64,000 bases of DNA from contig NZ_CP113432.1 of NCBI RefSeq assembly GCF_026686735.1, forward strand, positions 4,763,001 through 4,827,000. The letters run 5' to 3'. Origin of the DNA: Pseudomonas triclosanedens. GTDB lineage: Bacteria; Pseudomonadota; Gammaproteobacteria; Pseudomonadales; Pseudomonadaceae. Shown here piece by piece: positions 42,695-52,611 of this stretch. The notes beneath the pieces were generated by a model that was not told the origin of the DNA, did no database searches, and was given only the letters and a program-made list of their open reading frames with translations. Numbering within the stretch: position 1 is the stretch's first letter; each line of letters opens with the position of its first letter. The position numbers and the translations under genes were made by a program.

Positions 42695-44740
42695 GTGAGC
42701 GCGAATCCTCTTCTGCAGAGCTATGACCTGCCGCCCTTCTCGTCCATCCGCCCGGAACACGTGAAGCCGGCCATCGAGCAGATCCTCGCCGACAACCGCG
42801 CCGCCATCGCGCGCATCCTCGCCCAGCAGAACGGCACCCCGACCTGGGCCGGGCTGGTGCTGGCGATGGACGAGCTGCACGACCGCCTGGGCAAGGCCTG
42901 GAGCCCGGTCAGCCACCTCAACGCCGTGTGCAACAGCGCCGAGCTGCGCGAAGCCTACGAAGGCTGCCTGCCGCTGCTGTCCGCCTACTGGACCGAACTG
43001 GGCCAGAACCGCGAGCTGTTCAAGGCTTACGAATCGCTGGCCGCAAGCCCCGAGGCGGCGAATTTCGATATCGCCCAGAGGACCATCCTCGAACACGCCC
43101 TGCGCGACTTCCGCCTGTCGGGTATCGACCTGCCGGCCGATCAGCAGCAGCGCTACGCCCAGATCCAGACGCGCCTGTCCGAGCTGGGCAGCCGCTTCTC
43201 CAACCAGTTGCTGGACGCCACCCAGGCGTGGACCAAGCACATCACCGACGAAGCCGCGCTGGCGGGCCTGACCGACTCGGCCAAGGCGCAGATGCAGGCC
43301 GCCGCCCAAGCCAAGGAGCTGGACGGCTGGCTGATCACCCTGGAATTCCCCAGCTACTACGCGGTGATGACCTACGCGCAAGACCGCGCGCTGCGCGAAG
43401 AAGTCTACGCCGCCTACTGCACCCGTGCCTCCGACCAGGGCCCCAACGCCGGGCAGAACGACAATGGCCCGGTGATGCAGGAAATCCTCGACCTTCGCCA
43501 GGAACTGTCACGACTGCTGGGCTTCAAGAACTTCGCCGAGCTGTCGCTGGCCACCAAGATGGCCGAGTCGCCCGGGCAGGTCCTGCACTTCCTCCGCGAC
43601 CTGGCCGTGCGCAGCAAGCCGTTCGCCGCACAGGATCTCGCGCAGCTCAAGGCCTACGCCGCCGAACAGGGCTGCCCGGACCTGTCGAGCTGGGATGCCA
43701 GCTACTACGGCGAGAAGCTGCGCGAAGCGCGCTACAGCGTCTCCCAGGAGGCCCTGCGCGCCTACTTCCCGATCGACAAAGTGCTCTCCGGCCTGTTCGC
43801 CATCGTGCAGAAGCTCTACGGCATCCAGATCCGCGAGCTGAGCGACTTCGAGCGCTGGCACCCGGACGTTCGCCTGTTCGAGATCGAGGAAAACGGCCAG
43901 CACGTCGGCCGCTTCTACTTCGACCTCTACGCCCGCGCCAACAAGCGTGGCGGCGCCTGGATGGACGGCGCGCGCGACCGTCGCCGCACCGCGGGCGGCG
44001 AGTTGCAGGCGCCGGTGGCCTACCTGGTGTGCAACTTCACCCCGGCGGTGAATGGCAAGCCGGCGCTGCTGACTCACGATGAAGTCACCACCCTGTTCCA
44101 TGAATTCGGCCACGGCCTGCACCACCTGCTCACCCGCGTCGAACACGCCGGCGCCTCCGGCATCAATGGCGTGGCCTGGGATGCCGTCGAACTGCCCAGC
44201 CAGTTCATGGAGAACTGGTGCTGGGAGCCGGACGGCCTCGCGCTGATTTCCGGCCACTTCGAGACCGGAGCGCCGCTGCCGCAGGACCTCCTGGAAAAAA
44301 TGCTCGCCGCAAAGAACTTCCAGTCCGGCCTGATGATGGTCCGCCAACTGGAGTTCTCGCTGTTCGATTTCGAGCTGCATGCCACCCACGGCGACGGCCG
44401 CAGCGTCCTCGACGTACTGGAAAGCGTGCGCGATGAAGTCGCGGTGATGCGTCCGCCGGCGTACAACCGTTTCGCCAACAGCTTCGCGCACATTTTCGCC
44501 GGCGGTTACGCAGCCGGTTACTACAGCTACAAGTGGGCCGAGGTGCTGTCCGCCGACGCCTTCTCGCGCTTCGAGGAAGAAGGTGTGCTCAACCCGGCGA
44601 CCGGCGCCGCGTTCCGCGAGGCGATCCTGGCCAAGGGCGGCTCCCAGGAGCCGATGGCGCTGTTCGTGGCCTTCCGTGGCCGCGAGCCGTCCATCGACGC
44701 ACTGCTGCGCCACTCGGGCCTTTCCGAGGAGGCAGCGTGA
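42695..44740 (+). CDS. prlC: oligopeptidase A (M3)
   Basis: Cytosolic zinc metallopeptidase that degrades oligopeptides, including cleaved signal peptides. The HExxH motif is FHEFGHGLHHLL, and the third ligand region follows (ELPSQFMENWCWE). N-terminus (M)SANPLLQSYDLPPFSSI. GTG 42695 preceded by AAGG gives 681 aa, the normal length; an ATG at 42661 is a weaker alternative. Its stop overlaps the YheV-like gene by one base. Confidence 0.95.
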   Translation: MSANPLLQSYDLPPFSSIRPEHVKPAIEQILADNRAAIARILAQQNGTPTWAGLVLAMDELHDRLGKAWSPVSHLNAVCNSAELREAYEGCLPLLSAYWTELGQNRELFKAYESLAASPEAANFDIAQRTILEHALRDFRLSGIDLPADQQQRYAQIQTRLSELGSRFSNQLLDATQAWTKHITDEAALAGLTDSAKAQMQAAAQAKELDGWLITLEFPSYYAVMTYAQDRALREEVYAAYCTRASDQGPNAGQNDNGPVMQEILDLRQELSRLLGFKNFAELSLATKMAESPGQVLHFLRDLAVRSKPFAAQDLAQLKAYAAEQGCPDLSSWDASYYGEKLREARYSVSQEALRAYFPIDKVLSGLFAIVQKLYGIQIRELSDFERWHPDVRLFEIEENGQHVGRFYFDLYARANKRGGAWMDGARDRRRTAGGELQAPVAYLVCNFTPAVNGKPALLTHDEVTTLFHEFGHGLHHLLTRVEHAGASGINGVAWDAVELPSQFMENWCWEPDGLALISGHFETGAPLPQDLLEKMLAAKNFQSGLMMVRQLEFSLFDFELHATHGDGRSVLDVLESVRDEVAVMRPPAYNRFANSFAHIFAGGYAAGYYSYKWAEVLSADAFSRFEEEGVLNPATGAAFREAILAKGGSQEPMALFVAFRGREPSIDALLRHSGLSEEAA

Positions 44741-45009
44741 TGAGCGAAGTGAAGAAGCGCTTCATCGCCGGAGCGGTATGCCCAGCGTGCAGCGAGCAGG
44801 ACAAGATCGTCATGTGGGAAGAGGACGGTGTGCCGCATCGCGAATGCGTGGCCTGCGGCTATGTCGACACCCTCAACGCGCAGGGCCAGTCGGTGCCCAG
44901 GGAGTTGCCCACCCGGGTGAATGACAGCGCGCTGAAAAAGCCCGCCGACCCGAAGGTCCAGAGCGTGCAGTTCTTCCCCAACCCAAAGCTGAAGAAGCCT
45001 CAGGAATAG
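44740..45009 (+). CDS. YheV-like zinc-ribbon protein (DUF2387)
   Basis: 89 aa. Two CxxC pairs (CPAC at residues 14-17, CVAC at 36-39) form a zinc ribbon; the spacing and the sequence FIAGAVCPACSEQDKIVMW fit the YheV family of unknown function. The start codon overlaps the prlC stop (TGATG), so translation is coupled. A strong terminator follows. Confidence 0.87.
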   Translation: MSEVKKRFIAGAVCPACSEQDKIVMWEEDGVPHRECVACGYVDTLNAQGQSVPRELPTRVNDSALKKPADPKVQSVQFFPNPKLKKPQE

Positions 45010-45022
45010 AACCACGCACCCC

Positions 45023-45067
45023 ATGAAAAAGGCCGTTTCCCCGGAAGGAGAAACGGCCTTTTTCATG
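45023..45067. terminator. bidirectional terminator between the YheV-like gene and dps
   Basis: A long stem AAAAAGGCCGTTTC / GAAACGGCCTTTTT with an 8-9-base loop lies 17 bp after the YheV stop and 13 bp from the dps end on the other strand. It has A- and T-runs on both sides. Confidence 0.92.
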
Positions 45068-45076
45068 GGCGGGAAA

Positions 45077-45724
45077 TCAGTGCCCGGTATTGTCGCCGCG
45101 ACGGCTGGTCTCGAAGAGGAACCAGGTGCGCTGCTCAGTCTCGTCGATCCAGTTTTCGATCAGGCTGGCGGTGGCGATGTCGTGGTACTCGTCGCACAGG
45201 TCATGGACCTCGCGCATGTAGGAGGTCAGCGATTTGTTGTCCTCCTGCAGCTCGGCCAGCATGTCCAGCGGCTGCACGAACTCGGCGTCGTTGTCGAGGA
45301 TGCGCTTGTCACGGGCGATGTGGCCGATGGAGCGAATGGTGTTGCCGCCGATCTTGCGGGTGCGTTCGGCGATGGCGTCGGTCATCGCGAAGATTTCGGT
45401 GGCGTGGTCGTCCAGCAGCAGGTGGTAGTCGCGGAAATGCGGACCGCTGACATGCCAGTGGAAGTTCTTGGTCTTCAGGTACAGCGCGAAGACGTCGGCA
45501 AGCAGACGGTTGAGCGCTGCGGAAAGATCTCGCGTGGCGTCCTTGCTCAGGTCCGAAGGAGTAGCCAGGGCCGGTGCGCGACGCGCAGCGGGCTTGGCGG
45601 CGGGTTTGCTGGCTGCCGCCTTTGCGGCCGGCTTGGCAGCGGGTTTGGCGACCGCTTTCGCAGCCGGCTTCGCTGCGGGTTTTGCCGCGGCAGGCTTCTT
45701 CGGAGCCGATGCGGATTTCTTCAT
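45077..45724 (-). CDS. dps: Dps-family ferritin-like protein with histone-H1-like N-terminal tail
   Basis: 215 aa in two parts. Residues 1-55 are a Lys/Ala/Pro tail with KPAA-type repeats (KKPAAAKPAAKPAAKAVAKP and on to ARRAPALATP), like AlgP/H1 tails. Residues about 57-215 are a Dps core with the ferroxidase residues in NFHWHVSGPHFRDYHLLL and DDHATEIF. Dps protects DNA by iron oxidation and DNA binding; the tail should add strong DNA binding. Start ATG 45724 has AGAGGTG about 9 bp upstream; a GTG lies one codon earlier. Confidence 0.9.
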   Translation of the reverse strand: MKKSASAPKKPAAAKPAAKPAAKAVAKPAAKPAAKAAASKPAAKPAARRAPALATPSDLSKDATRDLSAALNRLLADVFALYLKTKNFHWHVSGPHFRDYHLLLDDHATEIFAMTDAIAERTRKIGGNTIRSIGHIARDKRILDNDAEFVQPLDMLAELQEDNKSLTSYMREVHDLCDEYHDIATASLIENWIDETEQRTWFLFETSRRGDNTGH

Positions 45725-45870
45725 CACAAATCACCTCTACGAAAGATCACAGTACCTGTGGGTGCCTTCCCGTACGGGATGTGGCTGGCTAACGCGGTTT
45801 TGAGCCTATATCGCTCAGCGTCGATTGCAAGTCGACATCAATGGCCGGCAGGCGTTCCCCATGACCCGGA

Positions 45871-46329
45871 TCAATCGTCCAGCGCCTTGCGGAAGAACAC
45901 CACGCGCTCGGTCTCGACAAATCCCAGCGCCCGGTGCAAGGCATGGCTCGCATGGTTGTCGAGCGCCGCATCGGAGGCGAAATCCAGACAGCCGCGCGCA
46001 ACGCCCCACGCCTGCACCGCGCGGACCAATGCCTTGGCGATACCTTGCCGGCGCGCCCGCTCGGCCACGTAGATGCCTTCCAGATACAGCACCGGCGAAT
46101 GCTCGGTGCCGTTCACGTAATCGGTGCGCACCGCCGCCTCCACCAGCCCCAGCGCGGCACCGGAGCGGTCGCGGGCGAGAAAGGCGCAGTAGCGCTGCGG
46201 CTGGGCGAGGATGTCCGCGGCATCGTCGCGGAACTGCGCCGCGTGATCCCCCGGCCACAGTGCCAGGCGCAGGGCGATCCAGTCATGCATGTCGGCTGCC
46301 GCCGCGTGTCGTACCTGCAGTTGGTCCAT
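45871..46329 (-). CDS. aminoglycoside 6'-N-acetyltransferase-like GNAT protein
   Basis: 152-aa GNAT acetyltransferase. The segments DYVNGTEHSPVLYLEGIYV, RARRQGIAKALVRAVQAWG, FASDAALDNHASHALHR and ALGFVETERVVFF closely follow the chromosomal AAC(6')-I enzymes of Acinetobacter as I remember them, including the acetyl-CoA loop R-R-x-G-x-A. So it is probably an AAC(6')-type enzyme, with substrate unproven. ATG 46329 overlaps the sbcC stop by one base (TGATG) and its ribosome site, GGAGAAGAAC, lies inside sbcC. Confidence 0.82.
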   Translation of the reverse strand: MDQLQVRHAAAADMHDWIALRLALWPGDHAAQFRDDAADILAQPQRYCAFLARDRSGAALGLVEAAVRTDYVNGTEHSPVLYLEGIYVAERARRQGIAKALVRAVQAWGVARGCLDFASDAALDNHASHALHRALGFVETERVVFFRKALDD

Positions 46330-49300
46330 CAGTTCTTCTCCGGAGTGAAACGGAAACGTGCATCCAGTTCGCTGTAGCCCATGCCCACGCCCTTGCGCAC
46401 CTTCAACTGCACTGGAATGCGCTCCTTGAGCGCTTCCACATGGCTGATCACGCCGATGGTCTTGCCGCTGGCGTTGAGGCTGTCGAGGGCATCGAGCGCC
46501 ACCTCCAGCGTCTCGCCATCGAGCGTGCCGAAGCCTTCGTCGAGGAACAGCGAGTCGATGCTGGTCTTGTGGCTGACCAGGTCGGAAAGTGCCAGCGCCA
46601 GTGCAAGGCTGACCAGGAAACTCTCGCCGCCGGACAGCGTCTTGCAATCGCGCGCGGTGTCGCCCTGCCATGTGTCGATCACCTCCAGCTCCAGTTCGCC
46701 GTCATCGCGCCGTGCCAACTGGTAACGGCCATGCAGGCGTTGCAACTGGCGGTTGGCAAGATGCACCAGGTGATCGAGGGTCAGGCCCTGGGCGAAGCGC
46801 CGGTAGCGCGCGCCATCGGCGGACCCCACCAGACTGTTCAGGCGTTGCCAGATATCGTGTTCTTCTTCCTGCTGGCGGATCTCCTCGAACAGGCTCTGCT
46901 GACTGGCGCGGCGAGCATCGTCGCCCTGCAGTTGAGCGCGGATTTCGCCCTGGCGCTGGCCCAGCTCACGCAGTTCGGCGTTGAGGCTCAGCAACTGCTG
47001 GCTCAGTTCCTCCAGCGACAGCTCGCCATGCGGTTCGGCTTGCAGGCGCTCGACATCCTGCAACGCCGCCGCACGTAGGGTCACGGCTTCGGTAATGGCG
47101 TTCTCCAGGCGCTGCTTGAGTGCGCCGAGTTCGCTGCGTTGGGTGTCGTCCAGCAGTGCCGCGAGATAAGCGGCCTCGTCGGCGAACGGGCTCTGCACCA
47201 ACGCCTGCTGCCAGGCGGCCAGACATTGCGCAAGGCGCACCTGCTCCTGTTCTAGGCGTTGCAGCAGGGTTTGCTCGCTCCCCAGCAAGGCGTCGGCCTG
47301 GCGCTGCGCGGTGCTCAGCCGGGATTCAGCGGAGAGCAGCGCCGCCTGCGGATCGTCGCCTGCCGGCAGCTCCGCCAGTGCCTTGAAGCCGGCCGCCTGC
47401 CAGCGCTGTTGCCACTGCTGCGCGAGGTCACGGGCCATCGTCGCGGCCTGGGCCGCATCACGCTCGGCGTCGGCCAGTTGCTGGCGCAGTTGCTGATCCT
47501 GCTGCCAGCCCTGCCACTCCGACGTGCGCTCGGCCAGCCACTGCTCGCTGTCGTCCGGTAGCGTGTAGCCCAACCCGGAGAGTGCATCGGCCAGCGCTTG
47601 CTCCTGTTGCTGCAACTCGGCGCGCTGGGCGACAAGCTGCTGCGCGCGCTCGTCCTGACGCTGCCGGGCGAACTGCTGCTCGCCCTCGAACAGTGCCAGT
47701 TGCTGGGTTGCCTCGCTGTGCGCGCGCTCAGCATCGACCCGCGCCTGAAGCGCATCCTGCACTTGCGTCTTGTGCGTTTCCAGCGCAGCCAGTTGCTGCT
47801 GCAAACCGACCAGCTCCAGCTCGTGGCGCTGGCGCTCGGCTGCCAGTTGCGCCTCATCCGCCATTGCCAGGTTCAGCATCACGCACTGCTGCTGCCAGGC
47901 GTCCTGCTGCTGGCGCAGCGTGGCCTCGCTTTCGTCGAGCTGTCGCTGGCCCTGGAGAATCCTCGCATCCAGTTCAGCCAGCTCGCCGCGCAGGGCAATG
48001 CCCTGGGCCTCCAGTTCCGCCAGCGACTGCCGGCTGCGTTCCAGCGCCGCCTGAGTCGAGGACACATCCAGCGCCTGGTACGCGGCCACCGCCGGGTGCT
48101 CGTGGGAGCCGCACAGCGGGCACGCCTCACCCGGCTGCAATTGCGCGCGCCAGTGTTCGAGCTGGTGAATGCGCTGCTCCTGCTGCAAGAGCCTCTCCTT
48201 GTCGGCGACCTGCTGCTGCACCGACTTGTAGCGCTCACGCAAGGCGACGATGGCGCCATCGCGCTCGCCTTTGCGCTGTCGCAGCGTGGCGAGTTCCGGC
48301 TGCCAGCGAGCGACCTGCGCAACAGCCTGGGAACGTTCCCGGGCGATCTGCTCCAGGCGATCGAAACCACGCGCCAGCGTCTGCATCTGCTGCGTGCGCT
48401 CACGCAGTTGCGCCTCGGTCGCCCCGGCCAGCAGACCATCGAGCGACTGACGGCATTCGGCTTCGTGCCGCCGTGCATCGCCCAGCCGCCGCTCACAGGC
48501 GCCGACAGCGGCGAGCAGCGTCGCGCGACGCGCTTCGGCATCGCCCAACGCTCCCACGGCCAGCTCGGACTGGCGCTGGCCCTCGGCGATACTCGCAGCC
48601 AGGCGGTCGCGCTGGACGAACTGCGCGCGCCAGCCGCCGAGCAGCTCACCCAGCCGGGCACGCTGCGGCTGCCGGGCAAGGCGCGCCTCCAGTGCCTGGC
48701 GCTGTTCGCCCAGCGCACTCGACTCGGCCTGGCGGGCGTCGCTCAAGCGCTGCGCCGACTGCCTGGCGCCCCACAGCGCCTCGGCGATCTGCCGCCGCGC
48801 AAGAGCCTGCTGGGTGCGGTTGTCCTCCAGCGCGGCGAGGTCTTGCGCCACGTCGTCCTGGCTGGCGCGCCAGGCCTGATGCAGCGGCTGCAGGCGAGCG
48901 GCGGGTTCGCTGGCGGCCAGGCGCTGCAGGTCGGGCTGGGCATCGGCGAGCGCCTGGCGGGCTTCGCCCTCCCTTTCAGCAGCCTGTCGAGCCAGCAGCT
49001 CGGCACGTTCGAGGTCTTCGCGCCAGCGGCGCTGGGCTTGCAGAGTGATCTGCCGGCCCTGCAGCGAGGCTTCCTGGAGCACCGCCTGCCGCGCCTGTTC
49101 TTCCAGGGCCTCGCGCTGCTCATTGCCGAGCAGCTCGAAACCCTCGGCGCGTGCACGCAACTGGTCGAGCGCGCTGCGCACCTCACGGGTGCGCTCGAAT
49201 ACGCGCCGGGAAATAAGCCCGTAGATCTCCGTGCCGGTGAGTTCCTCCAGCAACTCGGCGCGCTGGTTGGCACTGGCTTCGAGGAACGCAGCGAAGCCTC

Positions 49301-49778
49301 CCTGGGCGAGCAGCATGGATTTGGTGAAGCGCTCGAAATCGAGTCCGGTGAGAGTCTCGGTGTACTTGAGCTTGTCGTTGATCCTTTCGGTGACGATCTT
49401 GCCTTCGCCCGTGGCGCGGTCGATCCGCACCAGTTCCACCTTCGGCGCCTGCAACGCGCCGTCGGCCTTGTCACGGGCGCGACGCTGGCTCCAGAAAGCA
49501 CGGTAGGGCTGGCCCTTCACCTCGAACTCCACCTCGGCAAGGCAGTCGGCGGTGTGCCGGGTCATCAGCTCGTTGCCACTCTGCGACAGCACGCTCATGC
49601 GCGGTGTGCGGTGGTAAAGCGCGAGACAGATGGCGTCGAGCAGCGTGGTCTTGCCAGCGCCGGTGGGGCCGGTGATGGCGAACAGGCCATTGCCGGCGAA
49701 GGGCTCGGCTGTGAAATCGATCTTCCACTCGCCCTTGAGCGAGTTGAGGTTCTTCAGTCGCAGGCTGAGGATTCTCAC
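46329..49778 (-). CDS. sbcC: exonuclease SbcCD subunit C
   Basis: SMC/Rad50-like ATPase that with SbcD cuts hairpins and DNA ends. Walker A is in [21 protein letters not shown] long coiled coil flanks a zinc hook [10 protein letters not shown]. The signature [19 protein letters not shown] and Walker B region [14 protein letters not shown] are at the C-terminal end. Product 1149 aa, start GTG 49778, overlapping the sbcD stop (GTGA). The coding frame is open upstream into sbcD, but homologues begin at (M)[17 protein letters not shown]. Confidence 0.95.
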   Translation of the reverse strand: MRILSLRLKNLNSLKGEWKIDFTAEPFAGNGLFAITGPTGAGKTTLLDAICLALYHRTPRMSVLSQSGNELMTRHTADCLAEVEFEVKGQPYRAFWSQRRARDKADGALQAPKVELVRIDRATGEGKIVTERINDKLKYTETLTGLDFERFTKSMLLAQGGFAAFLEASANQRAELLEELTGTEIYGLISRRVFERTREVRSALDQLRARAEGFELLGNEQREALEEQARQAVLQEASLQGRQITLQAQRRWREDLERAELLARQAAEREGEARQALADAQPDLQRLAASEPAARLQPLHQAWRASQDDVAQDLAALEDNRTQQALARRQIAEALWGARQSAQRLSDARQAESSALGEQRQALEARLARQPQRARLGELLGGWRAQFVQRDRLAASIAEGQRQSELAVGALGDAEARRATLLAAVGACERRLGDARRHEAECRQSLDGLLAGATEAQLRERTQQMQTLARGFDRLEQIARERSQAVAQVARWQPELATLRQRKGERDGAIVALRERYKSVQQQVADKERLLQQEQRIHQLEHWRAQLQPGEACPLCGSHEHPAVAAYQALDVSSTQAALERSRQSLAELEAQGIALRGELAELDARILQGQRQLDESEATLRQQQDAWQQQCVMLNLAMADEAQLAAERQRHELELVGLQQQLAALETHKTQVQDALQARVDAERAHSEATQQLALFEGEQQFARQRQDERAQQLVAQRAELQQQEQALADALSGLGYTLPDDSEQWLAERTSEWQGWQQDQQLRQQLADAERDAAQAATMARDLAQQWQQRWQAAGFKALAELPAGDDPQAALLSAESRLSTAQRQADALLGSEQTLLQRLEQEQVRLAQCLAAWQQALVQSPFADEAAYLAALLDDTQRSELGALKQRLENAITEAVTLRAAALQDVERLQAEPHGELSLEELSQQLLSLNAELRELGQRQGEIRAQLQGDDARRASQQSLFEEIRQQEEEHDIWQRLNSLVGSADGARYRRFAQGLTLDHLVHLANRQLQRLHGRYQLARRDDGELELEVIDTWQGDTARDCKTLSGGESFLVSLALALALSDLVSHKTSIDSLFLDEGFGTLDGETLEVALDALDSLNASGKTIGVISHVEALKERIPVQLKVRKGVGMGYSELDARFRFTPEKN

Positions 49779-50995
49779 GGGCGCTCCTCCTGCAGTTCGC
49801 TGACCACTTGCCGGTACAGCCCGGTCAGCCGTTCGCGCAACGGCGCCTCCAGATCCTCGGCATCCAGGCGCTGGCGGAACACGTCTTCCGGGCTGAGCTC
49901 GTCCAGCGTCTCCTTCGTCTGGCTGAACAGCGAGGCCTGCGCCGTGCCGCGTTCGCGGCGGGTGCGCAGGACGATGGCAGGCAGCGCTTCGCAAAGTTTC
50001 TCGACGCGCAACTGGATGTCGCTGAGGTAGTCGTCGGTATGCACCAGCACCTCCAGCCATACCGGCCGCTCGGTGCTGCCATCGCGGGCTGCGCGCTCCA
50101 GTTCGGCGGGCAGGCTGGCAAGGCTGCCGGATACCGATTTCATCGGCTGGAAACACGGCACCGGCAGCGCGGTGATACCACGCAGGCCGCTGTCATCCAG
50201 GTCCACCAGCAGCACTTCCTTGCCCTGGGTTGCCTCGTCGAAACTCAGCGCGATGGGCGAGCCGCTGTAGCGAATGTGCTCCAGCCCCGCCACTTTCTGG
50301 GGTCGATGGATGTGTCCCAGGGCGATGTAGTCAGCCGGCGGGAATGCACTGGTCGGGAAGGCTTCGAGGCTGCCGACGTAGATTTCCCGCACCGATTCGC
50401 TGGCGCTGGCGCCAACGGTGGTCAGGTGCCCGGTGGCGATTATCGGCAGGTGCCGTCCCAGGGCCGCACGCTGTGCCTCGGCACGCTCGAAGAGCTGCCG
50501 ATAATGCGCCTGGATCGCCTGTTGCAGCGCCAGTTGCTTGTCCTGCGCGCTCTGCCCGGCCTGGCTGGTGAGCACATCGCGCGGGCGGATGAACGGGATC
50601 GCGCAGAGGATGGCGCCGGGCTGGCCGTCACGTTGCGCAAGCACCAGTAACTGCGCATCGAGATCGGCCCCGACGGCTGCGATCACCTGGGTATCCAGGC
50701 ACGCCAGCAAACCACGGGATTCCTCCAGCATGGCCACAGAGTCATGGTTGCCACCGAGCACCACCAGCCGCGCACCGGTCTCGCGCAAATCGACAATGAA
50801 GCGGTTGTACTGCTCGCGGGCGTAGCTGGGCGGTGCGCCGGTGTCGAACACGTCGCCGGCGATGATCACCGCGTCCACCTCGCGTTCGCGTACCTGCTCG
50901 ATCAGCCAGGCACAGAACGCCTGATGCTCGGCCTCGCGGCTCTTGCCCATGAAGTGCTGGCCCAGGTGCCAGTCGGAGGTGTGGAGAATGCGCAT
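49775..50995 (-). CDS. sbcD: exonuclease SbcCD subunit D
   Basis: Mn2+-dependent Mre11-type nuclease. Metal motifs are in order: [36 protein letters not shown] and LGHIHRPQ. C-terminal capping domain to residue 406. It is the first gene of the sbcD-sbcC-acetyltransferase operon; its stop overlaps the sbcC start by 4 bp. Confidence 0.96.
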   Translation of the reverse strand: MRILHTSDWHLGQHFMGKSREAEHQAFCAWLIEQVREREVDAVIIAGDVFDTGAPPSYAREQYNRFIVDLRETGARLVVLGGNHDSVAMLEESRGLLACLDTQVIAAVGADLDAQLLVLAQRDGQPGAILCAIPFIRPRDVLTSQAGQSAQDKQLALQQAIQAHYRQLFERAEAQRAALGRHLPIIATGHLTTVGASASESVREIYVGSLEAFPTSAFPPADYIALGHIHRPQKVAGLEHIRYSGSPIALSFDEATQGKEVLLVDLDDSGLRGITALPVPCFQPMKSVSGSLASLPAELERAARDGSTERPVWLEVLVHTDDYLSDIQLRVEKLCEALPAIVLRTRRERGTAQASLFSQTKETLDELSPEDVFRQRLDAEDLEAPLRERLTGLYRQVVSELQEERP

Positions 50996-51128
50996 GCCGA
51001 TGAAATCCGAAGCCGTGTGCCAAAGGCAGGGATGATAGCGGCTTCCGCCCCGCCCCGGCGGATTCGCCGGCCACGCACGCGCAGGCTGGCTATCTTTTCA
51101 GGAATGCAGGTTTCAACAAGGACTCCCC

Positions 51129-52493
51129 ATGCAACGCCTTATCAACATGCTCAAGGACCTCGCCATCCTGGTGCGCGCCAACCTCTGGCTGGTGCCGGTG
51201 CTGGCTGCGCTGGTGGCGGCGGTCTTCTACTTCGTCGCACCGCCTCCGCCGATGAGCGCAACCATCGCCACCGGCGCGCCGGGCGGCGGCTACGCGGTAT
51301 TCGCCGAACGCCTGAAGGAGGAACTGGCCAGGCAGGGCTTCGAGCTGAAGCTGGTGCGAACCGCAGGCTCGAAGCAGAACCTCGACAAGCTTCTGGACGG
51401 CAGCGACGGCGTGGACATCGGGCTGGTGCAGAGCGGCCAGGAGCAGCAACTGGAACCGGCCCAGCGCGCCCGCCTGCACAGCCTGGGAGCGATGTTCCAG
51501 GAGCCGCTGTGGCTGTTCCAGCGCCGCGAGGTGAACATCGACCGTGTCGCCGACCTGCTGCCGCTGCGGCTGGCCATCGGCACGCCAGGCAGCGGCACCG
51601 GGGCGGTGACCGAGGCGATCCTCAAGGCCAACGGCATCCCCGGCGAGTCGCTGCCGGCGACCTGGCAGGCGCGCGGCGGCAACGCGGTGGCCAACGAGCT
51701 GCTGGCCGGCGAGCTTGACGCGGCGTTCTTCGTCGGCCCGGCGGAGAACCCGCTGATCCAGCGCCTGGCGGCCAGCCCGGAACTGAAGCTGGCAGGCTTC
51801 CGCCGCGCCCATGCCTACGAGGCGCGGATTCCGTTCCTCAAGCGGGTGGAGGTCAGCGAAGGGCTGCTGAACCTGGCACAGAACGTCCCCGAGCAGGACT
51901 TGGCGACGCTCTCGCCGGTGGCCACGTTGGTCATCAACGACGACTTCCACCCGGCGCTGACGCCCCTGATCCTCGAAGCCGCCCGCGAAGTGATGAAAGG
52001 CGGCACGCTGCTCGACCCGCCGGGCGCCTTCCCCAGTGCCGAGCCGCGCACCCTGACGCTACAAAGCGACGCCGAGCGCTACTACAAGAGCGGCCTGCCG
52101 TTGCTGCAACGCTTCCTGCCGTTCCGTATCGCCTCGCTGGCCGACCGCTACATCATCCTGCTGATCCCCTTCATCGCCATACTCATCCCGCTGATGAAGT
52201 CCATCGGGCCACTGTATCGCTGGCGCATCCGCGCGCGTATCTACCGCTGGTACCGCTACCTGCGCGAGATCGACCGGCGCCTGGACGAGTGCACCGGCAG
52301 CGCCGAACTGAGCACGGAAATCGAACGCCTGGAGCAACTGGAGGCGGAACTGGCCAAGGTCGAGGTGCCGCTGTCGTACTACAACGAGCTGTACGAACTG
52401 CACCTGCACCTGAACTACGTGATCCGCCGCCTGCGCCAGCTACGGCGCAACCGCCGCGAGCGCGACGAGGGGCCGCTGCCAGTGGCGGACTGA
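51129..52493 (+). CDS. membrane-anchored TAXI-family substrate-binding protein
   Basis: 454 aa. An N-terminal helix (LWLVPVLAALVAAVFYFVAP) precedes a TAXI/TRAP solute-binding domain (ATIATGAPGGGYAVFAERL; DIGLVQSGQEQQLEP; RLAIGTPGSGTGAVTEAILK). After about residue 335 comes a second helix (YIILLIPFIAILIPLMKSI) and then a charged coiled-coil tail (about 370-454). No TRAP permease genes are adjacent, so this is an orphan. It could be a sensor or accessory subunit rather than a transporter part. Confidence 0.82.
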   Translation: MQRLINMLKDLAILVRANLWLVPVLAALVAAVFYFVAPPPPMSATIATGAPGGGYAVFAERLKEELARQGFELKLVRTAGSKQNLDKLLDGSDGVDIGLVQSGQEQQLEPAQRARLHSLGAMFQEPLWLFQRREVNIDRVADLLPLRLAIGTPGSGTGAVTEAILKANGIPGESLPATWQARGGNAVANELLAGELDAAFFVGPAENPLIQRLAASPELKLAGFRRAHAYEARIPFLKRVEVSEGLLNLAQNVPEQDLATLSPVATLVINDDFHPALTPLILEAAREVMKGGTLLDPPGAFPSAEPRTLTLQSDAERYYKSGLPLLQRFLPFRIASLADRYIILLIPFIAILIPLMKSIGPLYRWRIRARIYRWYRYLREIDRRLDECTGSAELSTEIERLEQLEAELAKVEVPLSYYNELYELHLHLNYVIRRLRQLRRNRRERDEGPLPVAD

Positions 52494-52611
52494 TCGGTGT
52501 CGCGCATCCCATCGCCGGGTCGGGTAAACTCTGGCGTTTTCCAATCCTCCGCCCGCCCCGCCGCCGCTTCGATGCAGGCGGCGCGGCCGGCACTGAACTT
52601 CCGGGTCCGCC

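Noticed and set aside
45560..45724. Repeated short units that could be taken for a repeat array.
   Set aside because: They are the in-frame KPAA codons of the Dps tail, not a spacer array. No CRISPR-like repeat/spacer pattern or cas gene was seen anywhere.
51129..52493. TRAP transporter operon around the TAXI protein.
   Set aside because: No DctQ/DctM-type permease gene is present on either side.
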